Shown here in pieces: positions 51,885 to 59,548 of a DNA stretch of 64,000 nucleotides. The stretch spans positions 21,698 through 85,697 of the forward strand of contig DATMBG010000052.1 of assembly GCA_035559535.1 (NCBI GenBank), given 5' to 3'. Numbering within the stretch: position 1 is the first letter of the stretch; each line of letters starts with the position of its first letter. Source of the DNA: Candidatus Limnocylindrales bacterium (GTDB lineage: Bacteria; Moduliflexota; Moduliflexia; Moduliflexales; JAUQPW01). A program made the translations under genes and the position numbers. The notes beneath the pieces were generated by a model, which searched no databases, was not told the DNA's origin, and was given only the letters and a program-made list of their open reading frames with translations.

Positions 51885-51933
51885 AAGACTTTTCCGGGAA
51901 CCCTGCTCGGTTTAGGATCATTCTTTCAAACAA

Positions 51934-51965
51934 CAGAAGGCGAGAATTCCAATTCTCGCCTTCTG
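51934..51965 (-). terminator. strong hairpin after DUF883-like gene
   Basis: Perfect 15-base arms, CAGAAGGCGAGAATT (51934-51948) and complement (51951-51965), with a two-base loop. On the minus strand TTGTTTG follows, a short T-rich tail. It lies just after the stop of the gene at 51980-52369. Confidence 0.65.
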
Positions 51966-51979
51966 AATAGCCCGGGATT

Positions 51980-52369
51980 TTAAAATAGAGAAGCTCTGAC
52001 TCTTCCTGAACCGGAGGTTACAGATCTTCCCAGTCCTTCAATAAACTCTGTGGTCTTTTTTGTAAGGAGACCGGCAAGCATAGATCCTAATATATTTGGA
52101 ATTTGACTTACATCCCTCCTGGCTTCTGAAGACCTAGCTTCGGCGGCCGAAGGTGTAAAATTCCGTCCGATCCAAAACCCTATGGCCAGGGCTCCTAAAG
52201 CAAATTCGGTTGGATATCTTTGAACCCAGGATCGCCAGTCCAACGTCTCCTTAAGCTCATCGGTAATGTTCTCGACGGTATGGGAAATATTCTCCTTCGC
52301 TTCCTCTATAGACTGTTTTAAATCCGTTTTAACTTGTTGAGAACCTATAGTATAATTTTTCTGATCCAT
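51980..52369 (-). CDS. small membrane-anchored protein, DUF883/DUF3618-like
   Basis: 129-residue protein. The N-terminal half is a charged helix (VKTDLKQSIEEAKENISHTV); then WRSWVQRYPTEFALGALAIG followed by FWIGR is one membrane-associated helix of the type seen in ElaB/YqjD/DUF883 proteins that bind ribosomes or the inner membrane. C-terminal segment is amphipathic. Adjacent to a second protein of the same style. Probably envelope- or ribosome-associated in stress/stationary phase (family knowledge). Hairpin terminator at 51934-51965. Confidence 0.7.
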   Translation of the reverse strand: MDQKNYTIGSQQVKTDLKQSIEEAKENISHTVENITDELKETLDWRSWVQRYPTEFALGALAIGFWIGRNFTPSAAEARSSEARRDVSQIPNILGSMLAGLLTKKTTEFIEGLGRSVTSGSGRVRASLF

Positions 52370-52492
52370 TTTTTGTTTTTCTCCGTTTCTGGAGTGCCTT
52401 CTCCAAGTTCACGATAAAACCAGAAACTCCCTGGTAACAGAAGAAACACCCAGAGTGAGAGGAGATTACCTCCCTTTTAAAGATGGTAAAGG

Positions 52493-52828
52493 CTACTTGC
52501 GTCTGAATAAAGAGCCGAGAATAAAACCGGCTGCCAGGGACATAAAGAGCGCTTTATCCGGATTAGCCTGGACATAGTCCAGAGTATCTCGGTATAAGCT
52601 TTCAAGGTTCCATCTATTGATATTTACCTCGGGAAGGTTTCTTTTTACACCCTCGATCATTTCTCCTACCCTGGCCTTTCCGGCCTCATAACCTTCTTGA
52701 ACCTGATCTTTCATTTTCGTTACCTGCTCTCCTACGCGCTCTTTCAAGTTTTCCATATTTCCACCGGGTTTCTCTTCTCTTGGATAATCGGGATAATTTG
52801 GATTGTTGGGATTGTAATGGGTAGCCAT
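52493..52828 (-). CDS. DUF883/ElaB-like membrane-anchored protein
   Basis: 111 residues. An N-terminal Asn/Pro/Tyr-rich leader (HYNPNNPNYPDYP) leads to a long amphipathic helix (MENLKERVGEQVTKMKDQVQ ... KARVGEMIEGVKRNLPEVNI) and a C-terminal anchor PDKALFMSLAAGFILGSLFR followed by RK. This matches the DUF883 family of stationary-phase, C-tail-anchored proteins. AGGAGG lies 8-9 bases ahead of the ATG. First of two similar genes in this direction. Confidence 0.8.
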   Translation of the reverse strand: MATHYNPNNPNYPDYPREEKPGGNMENLKERVGEQVTKMKDQVQEGYEAGKARVGEMIEGVKRNLPEVNINRWNLESLYRDTLDYVQANPDKALFMSLAAGFILGSLFRRK

Positions 52829-53029
52829 AAAACCTCCTTTATGATATAAGTTAATTCACTTTCCTGAGTCTTTAGATTCTTCTCCTCGTGCTTCTCGGGA
52901 GAAGGGATTATAGAATTGCCTTTTCTACTCTATCAAACGCCCCTATCGGTTAAAACCATCAGAAAATTGAAAATAATTCCCTACAGGCTTGCTCTTTCTA
53001 TGGAATTGACCAAACCTGACAAGCCGGAT

Positions 53030-53206
53030 TTATAATCCATCTTCTTGAAAGTTTTTGAGTTTTTTAAGGGCCCAGCTGAGTGATCTGCCCTCTTGAAGTG
53101 CATAAATCCTGCCATTTCCCATCTTCCCAAAAATTACCGGACTTGGAAGAGGTTCAAATACCTGGTCATAAAAACCAAAAGTCTTAAAGGAGTCATAACG
53201 CGGCAT
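53030..53206 (-). CDS. 58-residue hypothetical protein
   Basis: Not a listed family. The ATG at 53206 is preceded by AAGGGAG at ideal spacing and the frame ends with TAA at 53030-53032. The peptide begins MPRYDSFKTFGFYDQVFEPL and contains SPVIFGKMGNGRIYAL; it is aromatic-rich and near neutral to basic with no membrane segment. Sits alone between the DUF883-like genes and the HhH genes. Only modest evidence beyond the ribosome-binding site and clean frame; may be a real small stress gene. Confidence 0.5.
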   Translation of the reverse strand: MPRYDSFKTFGFYDQVFEPLPSPVIFGKMGNGRIYALQEGRSLSWALKKLKNFQEDGL

Positions 53207-53467
53207 ATTCTCCCTTCAAGGGGTCAGACTCTTCCCTAGCAAGCTTGATTTGGCCTTTTATCCCTTCTACCTTCCTTATTCAGGGTTTAATTTAACCCAC
53301 TATACTCCAACAGACCCTCTTGTAGGATTAAATATCTTTATTAGTTGTAAAAAGGCATGCTAAATGCACCTATAACACTTTAGGTAAGTAAAATATTTAC
53401 TTTGGTCATAGGATAAAGGGTATTCTCTGTTTCAGGGAGGATCCTTAAAAAAACAGGAGAGGAAGAA
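53207..53467. promoter_or_regulatory. upstream region of HhH genes with candidate operator
   Basis: A 17-bp inverted repeat AAGTAAA-ATA-TTTACTT at 53386-53402 lies 66 bases upstream of the HhH start codon, near TATAACACT (53371-53379), a possible -10. No other gene-like sequence is seen here. Confidence 0.4.
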
Positions 53468-53815
53468 ATGGAAAAGAAATCAGATAGGAACAAATCCCGG
53501 ATCAATCTTAACACCGCCAGTGATGAAGAGTTAAAAAGAATCCTTAAAAGCGATCAATTGATACAAACCATTAAAGAAAAACGACCTTTTCATAACCTGG
53601 AAGATCTTTGGGAGATTCCAGGGATCAACCGGGAACTCTTTGATGAGCTGAGAAAGATCGTCTATCTGAGTGGTGGGGAAGCAGAAGGAAAGGAAGGAAT
53701 ATCATCTACCCTACCGGCTTCGGGTCCTATCGTTGATCCCGAGCTGAGTGAGGAAATGGGAACCGACCATCCGGGTAAGACCGGGAGAGATACCCAGTTC
53801 GAATCGGAAAGATAA
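53468..53815 (+). CDS. helix-hairpin-helix protein (ComEA-like)
   Basis: 115-residue protein. INLNTASDEELKRILKSDQL and RPFHNLEDLWEIPGINRELF form the ComEA-style helix-hairpin-helix repeat that binds DNA non-specifically. There is no signal peptide, so it is not a secreted competence protein; a cytoplasmic DNA-associated protein is more likely. C-terminal ~40 residues are acidic and disordered. ATG 53468 follows GGAGAGG. The next gene, 65 bases on, encodes a protein with the same HhH arrangement. Confidence 0.8.
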   Translation: MEKKSDRNKSRINLNTASDEELKRILKSDQLIQTIKEKRPFHNLEDLWEIPGINRELFDELRKIVYLSGGEAEGKEGISSTLPASGPIVDPELSEEMGTDHPGKTGRDTQFESER

Positions 53816-53879
53816 CCTTTTTTATCCGTTATCTGCTATCTATTTTAAAGAAAATAGGGAGCGGATAACGGGTGATTCC

Positions 53880-54542
53880 ATGAATCCACCTTATTCTAAA
53901 AAGAAAGAAGCTTTGTTAGGGACAGGACCGGAAGCCGATAAACCGGATGATCAAAGGTCGGAGCACTCCGGTGAAGTGGACGATATAATTAATATTAACA
54001 GGGCCGATGATGCAGCCCTTCTCCGGGTATTTAAAGATGAGGAACTGGTCCGTGCCGTTAAATCCGGTCGTCCCTATGAGAGCCCGGAAGATCTTTACCG
54101 GATAGAAGGTATCAATGAGGATGTTTTTGAGAGGGTCCGGGATAGAATTACCGTAGAAAACCAGGCAAAGTCCGGATTTAGAAGTGTTACGGATATACGG
54201 GAGACCCAGGAGTTGCAGGAAGGGTCCATTCCGGGTTTTGACAGGGATAAACAGGAAGAAATCACCGGGGCTAGGGATCGACTCATAGCTCGGGGTGTCA
54301 TCGATGAGGAAGGGGAAGTCTTCCGGCAACTGGAGAATATAGAACCGGAGATACAGGAAGATCTTAAAGTGATCGAGACCCTTCCGGAACTAACTCCCGT
54401 AAGCGAAACCGAAGAGGCTCAGGAGGAAGAACTTCCAGATGGGGATGTTCAGAAGGATGAGGTAAAAACTCGAGGGTCCGAACGAAGGATAATACCAGGA
54501 AGTGAAGCTGAAACCCCAGAAGAATCGGAGAAACCCGATTAG
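53880..54542 (+). CDS. helix-hairpin-helix protein with acidic C-terminus
   Basis: About 220 residues. An HhH block (~35-85) contains IININRADDAALLRVFKDEE and PYESPEDLYRIEGINEDVFE, homologous in layout to the preceding protein. The rest is highly acidic and probably disordered (PVSETEEAQEEELPDGD). The open frame extends to 53748, overlapping the preceding gene; ATG 53880 is preferred because the upstream residues are not homologous to the partner and GGTGA precedes it. Probable DNA-associated protein; the two genes look like a duplicated pair. Confidence 0.72.
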   Translation: MNPPYSKKKEALLGTGPEADKPDDQRSEHSGEVDDIININRADDAALLRVFKDEELVRAVKSGRPYESPEDLYRIEGINEDVFERVRDRITVENQAKSGFRSVTDIRETQELQEGSIPGFDRDKQEEITGARDRLIARGVIDEEGEVFRQLENIEPEIQEDLKVIETLPELTPVSETEEAQEEELPDGDVQKDEVKTRGSERRIIPGSEAETPEESEKPD

Positions 54543-54635
54543 TGAGGGGAATAAAAAATAAAGGCTTTAAGAGAAGAACTTTTCTGTTTGAAAAGCGTCT
54601 AATTTTTAAAGGGGACTTTTAAAGGAGGCTTGGGT

Positions 54636-54959
54636 ATGAGAATCTTATTGGTGATTCTGATTGTTGTCCTTATTTTGGTTGCCAGCGGGATTATCTATAT
54701 CCGGCAAAGTCAGGATCGCGTGACCATCACCATTGATACCAGCAAAGTTCAACAGAAAGCCGGGGAGGTTATTGAAACCGGTAAAGAAGTTGGATCTGAG
54801 GCCTTAAAGCAAACCGGGAGGGTTATGGAAAAGGTTGGGGAAAAACTGAGTGGAGGAAAAACGGAGCCAAAAAATCAAAATGAGGCTCAGGTACCTCCGG
54901 TACCGGGTCGGGGAGAAGCTAAATCCGAAAACCGGGAAGAAGCGAAACCCCATCGCTAA
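54636..54959 (+). CDS. small single-pass membrane protein
   Basis: 107 residues. N-terminal anchor ILLVILIVVLILVASGIIYI, then a helical, charged region (VQQKAGEVIETGKEVGSEAL followed by KQTGRVMEKVGEKL), ending polar and disordered. This is the layout of stress-linked envelope proteins of unknown function. AAAGGAGG lies 10 bases ahead of the preferred ATG. It is followed by a bidirectional hairpin terminator shared with the sigma-factor gene. Confidence 0.68.
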   Translation: MRILLVILIVVLILVASGIIYIRQSQDRVTITIDTSKVQQKAGEVIETGKEVGSEALKQTGRVMEKVGEKLSGGKTEPKNQNEAQVPPVPGRGEAKSENREEAKPHR

Positions 54960-54972
54960 ATTGATAAAAATA

Positions 54973-55001
54973 GGGAGGGTTTCCAAAAGTAAAACCCTCC
55001 C
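54973..55001. terminator. bidirectional terminator between converging genes
   Basis: GGGAGGGTTT (54973-54982) pairs with AAACCCTCCC (54992-55001). It lies between the small membrane protein (+) and the sigma-factor gene (-). Confidence 0.7.
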
Positions 55002-55022
55002 CTACGTTTATCTTTCGGCTCT

Positions 55023-55913
55023 TCAATTTAGATAGTCTTCTAAACTTCGGGTTATAGCCCTTTTCTTTAACCGCTCCTTGGCCCTTTTCTCGAGTTGACG
55101 AACTCTTTCTCTACTCAGGTTTAATTGTTTCCCTATTTCTGCCAACGTCATAGGTTTTCCCCCATTAATTCCATACCTCAGTTTTAGAATGGTCTCTTCC
55201 CTGGGATCAAGTCCACTGAGCAGTTCCCTAAGCTCCTCCATGAGAGACTCTTTAATTACCCACTGCTCCGGAGAGAGGTAGTTTTTTCCTCGGATGGTGT
55301 CCACAAAAGTGGTTCCTTCATTATCGGAGATGGGAGTGTCCAGGGATAAAGGACCCCAGGATAATCCTAAGAGAGATTCGACTTTTTTGACCGGAATATT
55401 TAATCTACTCGCCAAATCTTCCGGGCTGGGGGATTCGGCTATTTTTTCCTGCATGAGATCCTTATAGACTTTACCCAGTTTGATGATCATATCGGCCTGT
55501 CGCATAGGAATCCGAATAATACTCCCTTGCTCAGCCAAGGCTTGCATGATGGCCTGTCTAACCCACCATACCCCATAGGAGATAAATTTGACTCCTTTCG
55601 AGGGGTTGAATCTTTTAGCGGCTTCGATTAAGCCCAAATTCCCCTCATTGATAAGATCAAGTAAATCCAATCCACATCCTTGATACTGCTGAGCAATATT
55701 GACTACAAATTTTAAGTTTCCTTCTACAAGCCGATTAAAAGCTTGCTCATCACCGTTTTGGATCCCTTTCCCCAGCTCTATTTCTTCTTCTCGGGTTGTT
55801 ATAGGAATGCTGCCTATCTTTCTAAAATAGGCTTGAAGAGGACTTGCTGTAGTCATTTTCTGTGAAAATTTAAGTTTAGATTTTTTTAGCTTCTTTTTGG
55901 ATGGTCTTACCAT
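55023..55913 (-). CDS. RpoD/SigA-family RNA polymerase sigma factor (group 2-like)
   Basis: 296 residues, lacking region 1.1. Region 1.2 (SPLQAYFRKIGSIPITTREE), region 2 (NLKFVVNIAQQYQGCGLDLL ... GVWWVRQAIMQALAE), region 3 and region 4 with the helix-turn-helix MTLAEIGKQLNLSRERVRQL are all present. The short size suggests an alternative group-2 sigma factor used in stress or stationary phase. It is among small stress-like genes (DUF883, HhH, Usp, BON), which may be its regulon (inference). A basic N-terminal leader (KKKLKKSKLKFSQK) is odd. Ribosome-binding site is weak. Confidence 0.9.
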   Translation of the reverse strand: MVRPSKKKLKKSKLKFSQKMTTASPLQAYFRKIGSIPITTREEEIELGKGIQNGDEQAFNRLVEGNLKFVVNIAQQYQGCGLDLLDLINEGNLGLIEAAKRFNPSKGVKFISYGVWWVRQAIMQALAEQGSIIRIPMRQADMIIKLGKVYKDLMQEKIAESPSPEDLASRLNIPVKKVESLLGLSWGPLSLDTPISDNEGTTFVDTIRGKNYLSPEQWVIKESLMEELRELLSGLDPREETILKLRYGINGGKPMTLAEIGKQLNLSRERVRQLEKRAKERLKKRAITRSLEDYLN

Positions 55914-56359
55914 TTCGTTACTCCTTGACTAGATTAGAATTTTTTTTAATAGCAGTCCTTCTCTTTATTATTACCCATCAGATTGAGGAGGTTATCTTTA
56001 AAAACAAATTTAACTTAAAGCTGTGTTCTTTAAGGATAGAAATGTGCATTTTTAGTGCCAAGGTCGGAGTCCCTATCCTGGAAGTCTTTAAACAGAACGC
56101 GTCTTTCTGGGAATCGGTTTTGGAATCTCTCCCCTAAAAGCCTTTAAATACTTCAAGTTTTAAAGCCTGGAAGAACGTAACCTTCCCTAAGAAGGACTTA
56201 TTATTCACATCTTTTCATTTTAATCAAGTCTTTTTTGAAAAAAATTAAATTTTTTTAAAAAAAATGTATAACTTCTGGTCAACCGGTTAAATTAAAAGTG
56301 TATGTGCAGGTGTTTTAGTGCAATTGGTTGTCATAATAGTTCCTAGGAGGCGAAAATTT

Positions 56360-57241
56360 ATGATAAAAAGTATACTTATCCCCTTTGATGGCTCTGAGCA
56401 TGCCAGGACGGCTCTTAGATATGGTATTCAACTGGGTCGATGGGATCGGGCCAGGATAGATGGACTGTTTGTGATCGATATTCGGGCTATCCTCCAACCT
56501 CCCACAACCCCCTTAGCCGTTGAAGCGTTCTTACCGGATACCGGAAATGTAGAACTTAACTTCAATTTAGAACTTCAAAAAAAGCTGGCTGAAACCGGTG
56601 AATCTATTCTTAAAGACTTTGAAGACCTCTGTGATAGAGAAGGAGTCCGGCATGGAAGAATTTTTTTAGAAACAGGTTTTATTGCACCCACCATTTGTGA
56701 AAGAGGGAAAACTGCCGATATAATTATACTCGGAAAAGAAGGGCTTTTTGAGGAGACGGGGGCTTCTGGAGAGTCTAAGGCGCAAGTTCCGGATAAACTC
56801 CTGGGTCCGGTAGTCACTGAGGTTATGAGGACGGCTATCCGACCGGTCCTGGTGGTCCCCTGCGAATATAGGGAAATAAAACGTATCCTGATCGCCTATG
56901 ATGGCCATGAGGCTGCAAGTCGAGTTCTCCAAATAGCAGCCTACCTGGGGGCCGTCGGGGAGTTTGATCTGAAAATTCTGGTGGTCACAGATTCCCCCTC
57001 TGAAGGGAGAAAGATCGGTCAACAGGCCGAGGACTACCTCCAGGCTTATGAACTCCAACCTCACCTTATCATGGAGACCGGAAATCCCGTTGAGAAAATA
57101 TTAGCAGTTGCCAGACAAGAGGCTATCGATCTCATCGCCATGGGCGCTTTTGGGAAAAGTAAAATACGGGAATTGTTTTTGGGAAGTACCACCGAAGCGG
57201 TAGTCAAAGAAGCGGATTGTCCCGTGCTTTTGCATCAATAG
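56360..57241 (+). CDS. tandem universal stress protein (UspA)
   Basis: About 293 residues with two UspA domains. Domain 1 (1-~150) begins KSILIPFDGSEHARTALRYG; domain 2 (~172-293) begins KRILIAYDGHEAASRVLQIA. Domain 2 has the ATP-binding motif MGAFGKSKIRELFLGSTTEA followed by VV; in domain 1 the same region is degenerate (ILGKEGLFEETGASGESKAQ), so probably only domain 2 binds nucleotide. Cytoplasmic stress-survival role. GGAGG is 9 bases ahead of ATG 56360; the frame continues upstream but without support. Confidence 0.9.
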   Translation: MIKSILIPFDGSEHARTALRYGIQLGRWDRARIDGLFVIDIRAILQPPTTPLAVEAFLPDTGNVELNFNLELQKKLAETGESILKDFEDLCDREGVRHGRIFLETGFIAPTICERGKTADIIILGKEGLFEETGASGESKAQVPDKLLGPVVTEVMRTAIRPVLVVPCEYREIKRILIAYDGHEAASRVLQIAAYLGAVGEFDLKILVVTDSPSEGRKIGQQAEDYLQAYELQPHLIMETGNPVEKILAVARQEAIDLIAMGAFGKSKIRELFLGSTTEAVVKEADCPVLLHQ

Positions 57242-57308
57242 GAAAAAGGAAGGGTCATTTTTAACCCCCCCCCTTCTAAGCAAAGCTTCAAAAAGGAAGG
57301 AGCCTTTT

Positions 57309-57732
57309 ATGGAATCTATAGCCAAAATGGGGAGAATATCCGGCAGCCTCCATTCTTAAAGTCGTGGAGAGGAAAAAAGTCGATGAAATAGATGATCGGA
57401 CCCTTATTTTGGCGGATATCGCGGAGAAAGCCAGGCGTCAGGTCTATGTCCGGGTGCGGGAAATCTTGATAAGTAATAAAATGGAAGCAGAAAAAGCCGA
57501 TCAATTGGCCCAGATTCTAACGGAAGGGCGCTGGACCCATGATTACCCCATCAGTTATGAGGAAGCCGTAGAATTAGGATTACCCGTGCGGGACTCTTTA
57601 CCCGAAGAGGTATTGATCCTTATGAGTTTATACCCTCAACCGCCGCAACGCCGTCCCTCTGTTCAATATATTCCTGTTCCTTATAAGAAAGAGGGAGAAG
57701 AAAAAAGAACCCGGTCTAAAATTTTGGAATAA
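57309..57732 (+). pseudogene. serine dehydrogenase proteinase (SDH_sah/SppA-like) C-terminal fragment, frameshifted
   Basis: The frame from 57322 reads PKWGEYPAASILKVVERKKV and continues ADIAEKARRQVYVRVREILI, EGRWTHDYPISYEEAVELGL, EVLILMSLYPQPPQRRPSVQ and YIPVPYKKEG. This matches the C-terminal part of the SDH_sah membrane-protease family. The N-terminal half with the catalytic serine is missing, and a stop codon interrupts this frame at 57319-57321. A well-placed GGAAGGAG and ATG (57309) give MESIAK in another frame, so a one-base change in the AAAA at 57324-57327 would join it to WGEYPAAS. Most likely a decayed or 5'-truncated gene; a GTG at 57364 could still allow a 122-residue product. 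Confidence 0.7.
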
Positions 57733-57765
57733 CCGGGGGAAATTCTCTTAAGGCTCTTTCTCCTG

Positions 57766-57795
57766 ACTCCGAGGTTTTCAAAACCCCGGAGTTTT
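57766..57795 (+). terminator. rho-independent-type terminator
   Basis: Stem ACTCCGAGGTTTT pairs with AAAACCCCGGAGT (one mismatch) and is followed by TTTT. It lies just after the SDH_sah fragment. Confidence 0.6.
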
Positions 57796-58250
57796 CCTCC
57801 CTAAAGTTCTGAAAATCCCGAGATCTCCCATATTTGGGGATTTTGGAATCGTTGCCAACTCTTAGGTTGGGCTTAAACCTCCTGAGGTTTTAAATACCTC
57901 AGAGATCTATCCGGTTCTCCATCAAGGCTTGAATTCTCACCCCTCTTATAGAGGGGTAGAAATGTACCTGAATCCCGGTTTGTGGACTCCGGGTTCTCTT
58001 CCGGGGATCCGGGTGTTTCTCATCCTCCCTTTCTGAGATCTCCTGGTTCTGTAAGCACTGCATGGAGGGCAAAAGCCCGGAGAGAGGACTCTCCTTCCTC
58101 CCTTGCCCGGGAAAGAAAAGATCCCTGGTACCAGAATTGCAAGTTTACTTTTTTAGAGCTATTTAAGCTAAACAAAACTAAAAATAAGAATATATTGGAA
58201 AAGTTTACAAACCTTGTTTGAATTAACTATAAAGAGTGGAGGTATTTTCT
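57796..58250. other. hairpin-rich intergenic region
   Basis: Contains several adjacent hairpins: CTGAGGT-N-ACCTCAG (~57889-57903), ACCCCTCTTATAGAGGGGT (~57938-57957) and CCGGGTTCTCTTCCGGGGATCC-like sequence (~57991-58012). The 80-residue ORF at 57982 is compositionally not protein-like and is read as non-coding. AT-rich DNA before 58251 may hold the promoter of the next gene. Confidence 0.5.
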
Positions 58251-58658
58251 ATGCCGGTAGGTGCATGGAGTCCAGAACGAGAGCAAGAATACGAAAAGCT
58301 CAAGGAGGAGTTTAAAAAGGAAGGAAGATATAAGGGAAGAGAAGAAGAAGTAGCTGCACGCATTGTAAATAAACAGCGCCGGGAATTCAAAGAGACTAAA
58401 GAGGCCAGCGAAGAAGATAAAAATGACCAATTAGATCAGGAACTGCCCATTGAAAATTACGATCGGTTGACCGTTCAGGAGTTAACCAGGAAGTTGGGAT
58501 CTCTTTCAGAAAAAGAGCTTCAAGAAATTGAAGAGTATGAAAAGAAGCACAAAAACCGAAAAACCGCTTTAGAAGCCATGGAAAGACAAAGGAAGAAACT
58601 CCAGGACGGGAAAGAAAAAGCAAAGACGAAAGAGACCAGGGGTTATTGGGATCTCTAG
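58251..58658 (+). CDS. helical DUF8129-type protein with plasmid-stabilisation-like N-terminus
   Basis: 135-residue, highly charged helical protein. The N-terminus GAWSPEREQEYEKLKEEFKK followed by EEEVAARIVNKQRREFKE is the short motif found in small proteins annotated as plasmid-stabilisation-like. The C-terminal LPIENYDRLTVQELTRKLGS and EIEEYEKKHKNRKTALEAME match the DUF8129 domain. It probably is a cytoplasmic, stress-associated DNA- or protein-binding protein (inference). GGAGG at the right distance supports ATG 58251 over the upstream start. Confidence 0.75.
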   Translation: MPVGAWSPEREQEYEKLKEEFKKEGRYKGREEEVAARIVNKQRREFKETKEASEEDKNDQLDQELPIENYDRLTVQELTRKLGSLSEKELQEIEEYEKKHKNRKTALEAMERQRKKLQDGKEKAKTKETRGYWDL

Positions 58659-58771
58659 GGTGATCCAGGGGCTATTATCCTTGATTTCTCCTACACGGTA
58701 AAGGATAAAAGGCTCATAATCCTCATAATCCTATGGAAAAAGGGAAAATTCAGATTCATCGGGAGGAAGTT

Positions 58772-59356
58772 ATGAAATTACTTCTGGTTTTAGGGAAAGG
58801 ATTCCTATCTGTATTTTTGGTTTTTATGCTGATTTCTTACCTGGTGGGGGGCAGTGGGGCCGAAGCCCGGGAACCGGCTAAGGATCCCGATCCTGCTCAA
58901 ACGAAAACCCGCCCCGACTGGTGGTTGACTTTTAAAACTAAAATGGCCCTTCTGGCCAGTCCGGAGGTGAGCGCTTTTGATATTGATGTAGATACCAAAG
59001 ATGGGGTCATTTACTTAAAAGGGACGGTTTCTTCAGAAAATGAAAAACAGCGTGCCGAACAAGTAGCCCAGGGAATAGAAGGAAAACGGGGGGTAGTAAA
59101 TAATCTAGTCGTTTCCGATAAGGCAAGACCGGAATATCTTTCCGACAAAGATGAAAATATTCGGGCTGCCGTCGAAAAAAATCTGGCCAGTGATCCGAAC
59201 TTTAAGAATGTCCAGGTAGACGTCAAGGATGGAATTGTGACCTTAACCGGATCGGTGGAAACCTATTCTTTAAGTGCAGAAGCTGCCAGACTGGCCCGAG
59301 TTAAAGGTGTAAAAGCCATTCAAAATGAGTTGATCGTAGAGAAGGAACCTTCCTGA
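58772..59356 (+). CDS. periplasmic protein with two BON domains (OsmY-like)
   Basis: About 194 residues. A signal peptide or N-terminal anchor (LLLVLGKGFLSVFLVFMLIS) is followed by two BON domains: ~65-115 (VDTKDGVIYLKGTVSSENEK) and ~130-190 (VDVKDGIVTLTGSVETYSLS). The layout resembles OsmY-type envelope-stress proteins; BON domains bind phospholipid membranes. GGAGG lies 5 bases ahead of ATG 58772. Last gene of the stress block; a long inverted repeat with a T-rich end follows. Confidence 0.87.
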   Translation: MKLLLVLGKGFLSVFLVFMLISYLVGGSGAEAREPAKDPDPAQTKTRPDWWLTFKTKMALLASPEVSAFDIDVDTKDGVIYLKGTVSSENEKQRAEQVAQGIEGKRGVVNNLVVSDKARPEYLSDKDENIRAAVEKNLASDPNFKNVQVDVKDGIVTLTGSVETYSLSAEAARLARVKGVKAIQNELIVEKEPS

Positions 59357-59404
59357 TAGAACGGAGTGGAGTTTTGCCCGAACGGGCCAAACTTTGTATA
59401 GATA

Positions 59405-59520
59405 CCGAACGGTAGGGAAAAAGGTGGATATATTATAGACCCTGGATAAAAAATCAACACAGATCCCTCCTCATCCAGTCCGCATATTCCATACTTCCTT
59501 ACCGTTCGGCTTTTTTATTT
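59405..59520. repeat. long inverted repeat with T-rich end after BON gene
   Basis: CCGAACGGTAGGGAA (59405-59419) pairs with TTCCTTACCGTTCGG (59495-59509), about 75 bases apart, and the right arm runs into CTTTTTTATTTTTT. It may terminate the BON gene. AAAAAGCCGAACGGTAA is also present at 17629-17645. Confidence 0.6.
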
Positions 59521-59548
59521 TTTCCGTTTCCCAGGGATACCTTCTGAT

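Noticed and set aside
55901-56137. 78-residue ORF divergent from the sigma-factor gene
   Set aside because: Starts inside the sigma-factor coding region, no ribosome-binding site, and composition reflects AT-rich intergenic DNA.
57982-58221. 80-residue ORF between the SDH_sah fragment and the DUF8129-type gene
   Set aside because: Peptide is Ser/Arg/Pro-rich and read from hairpin repeats; no ribosome-binding site or family resemblance.
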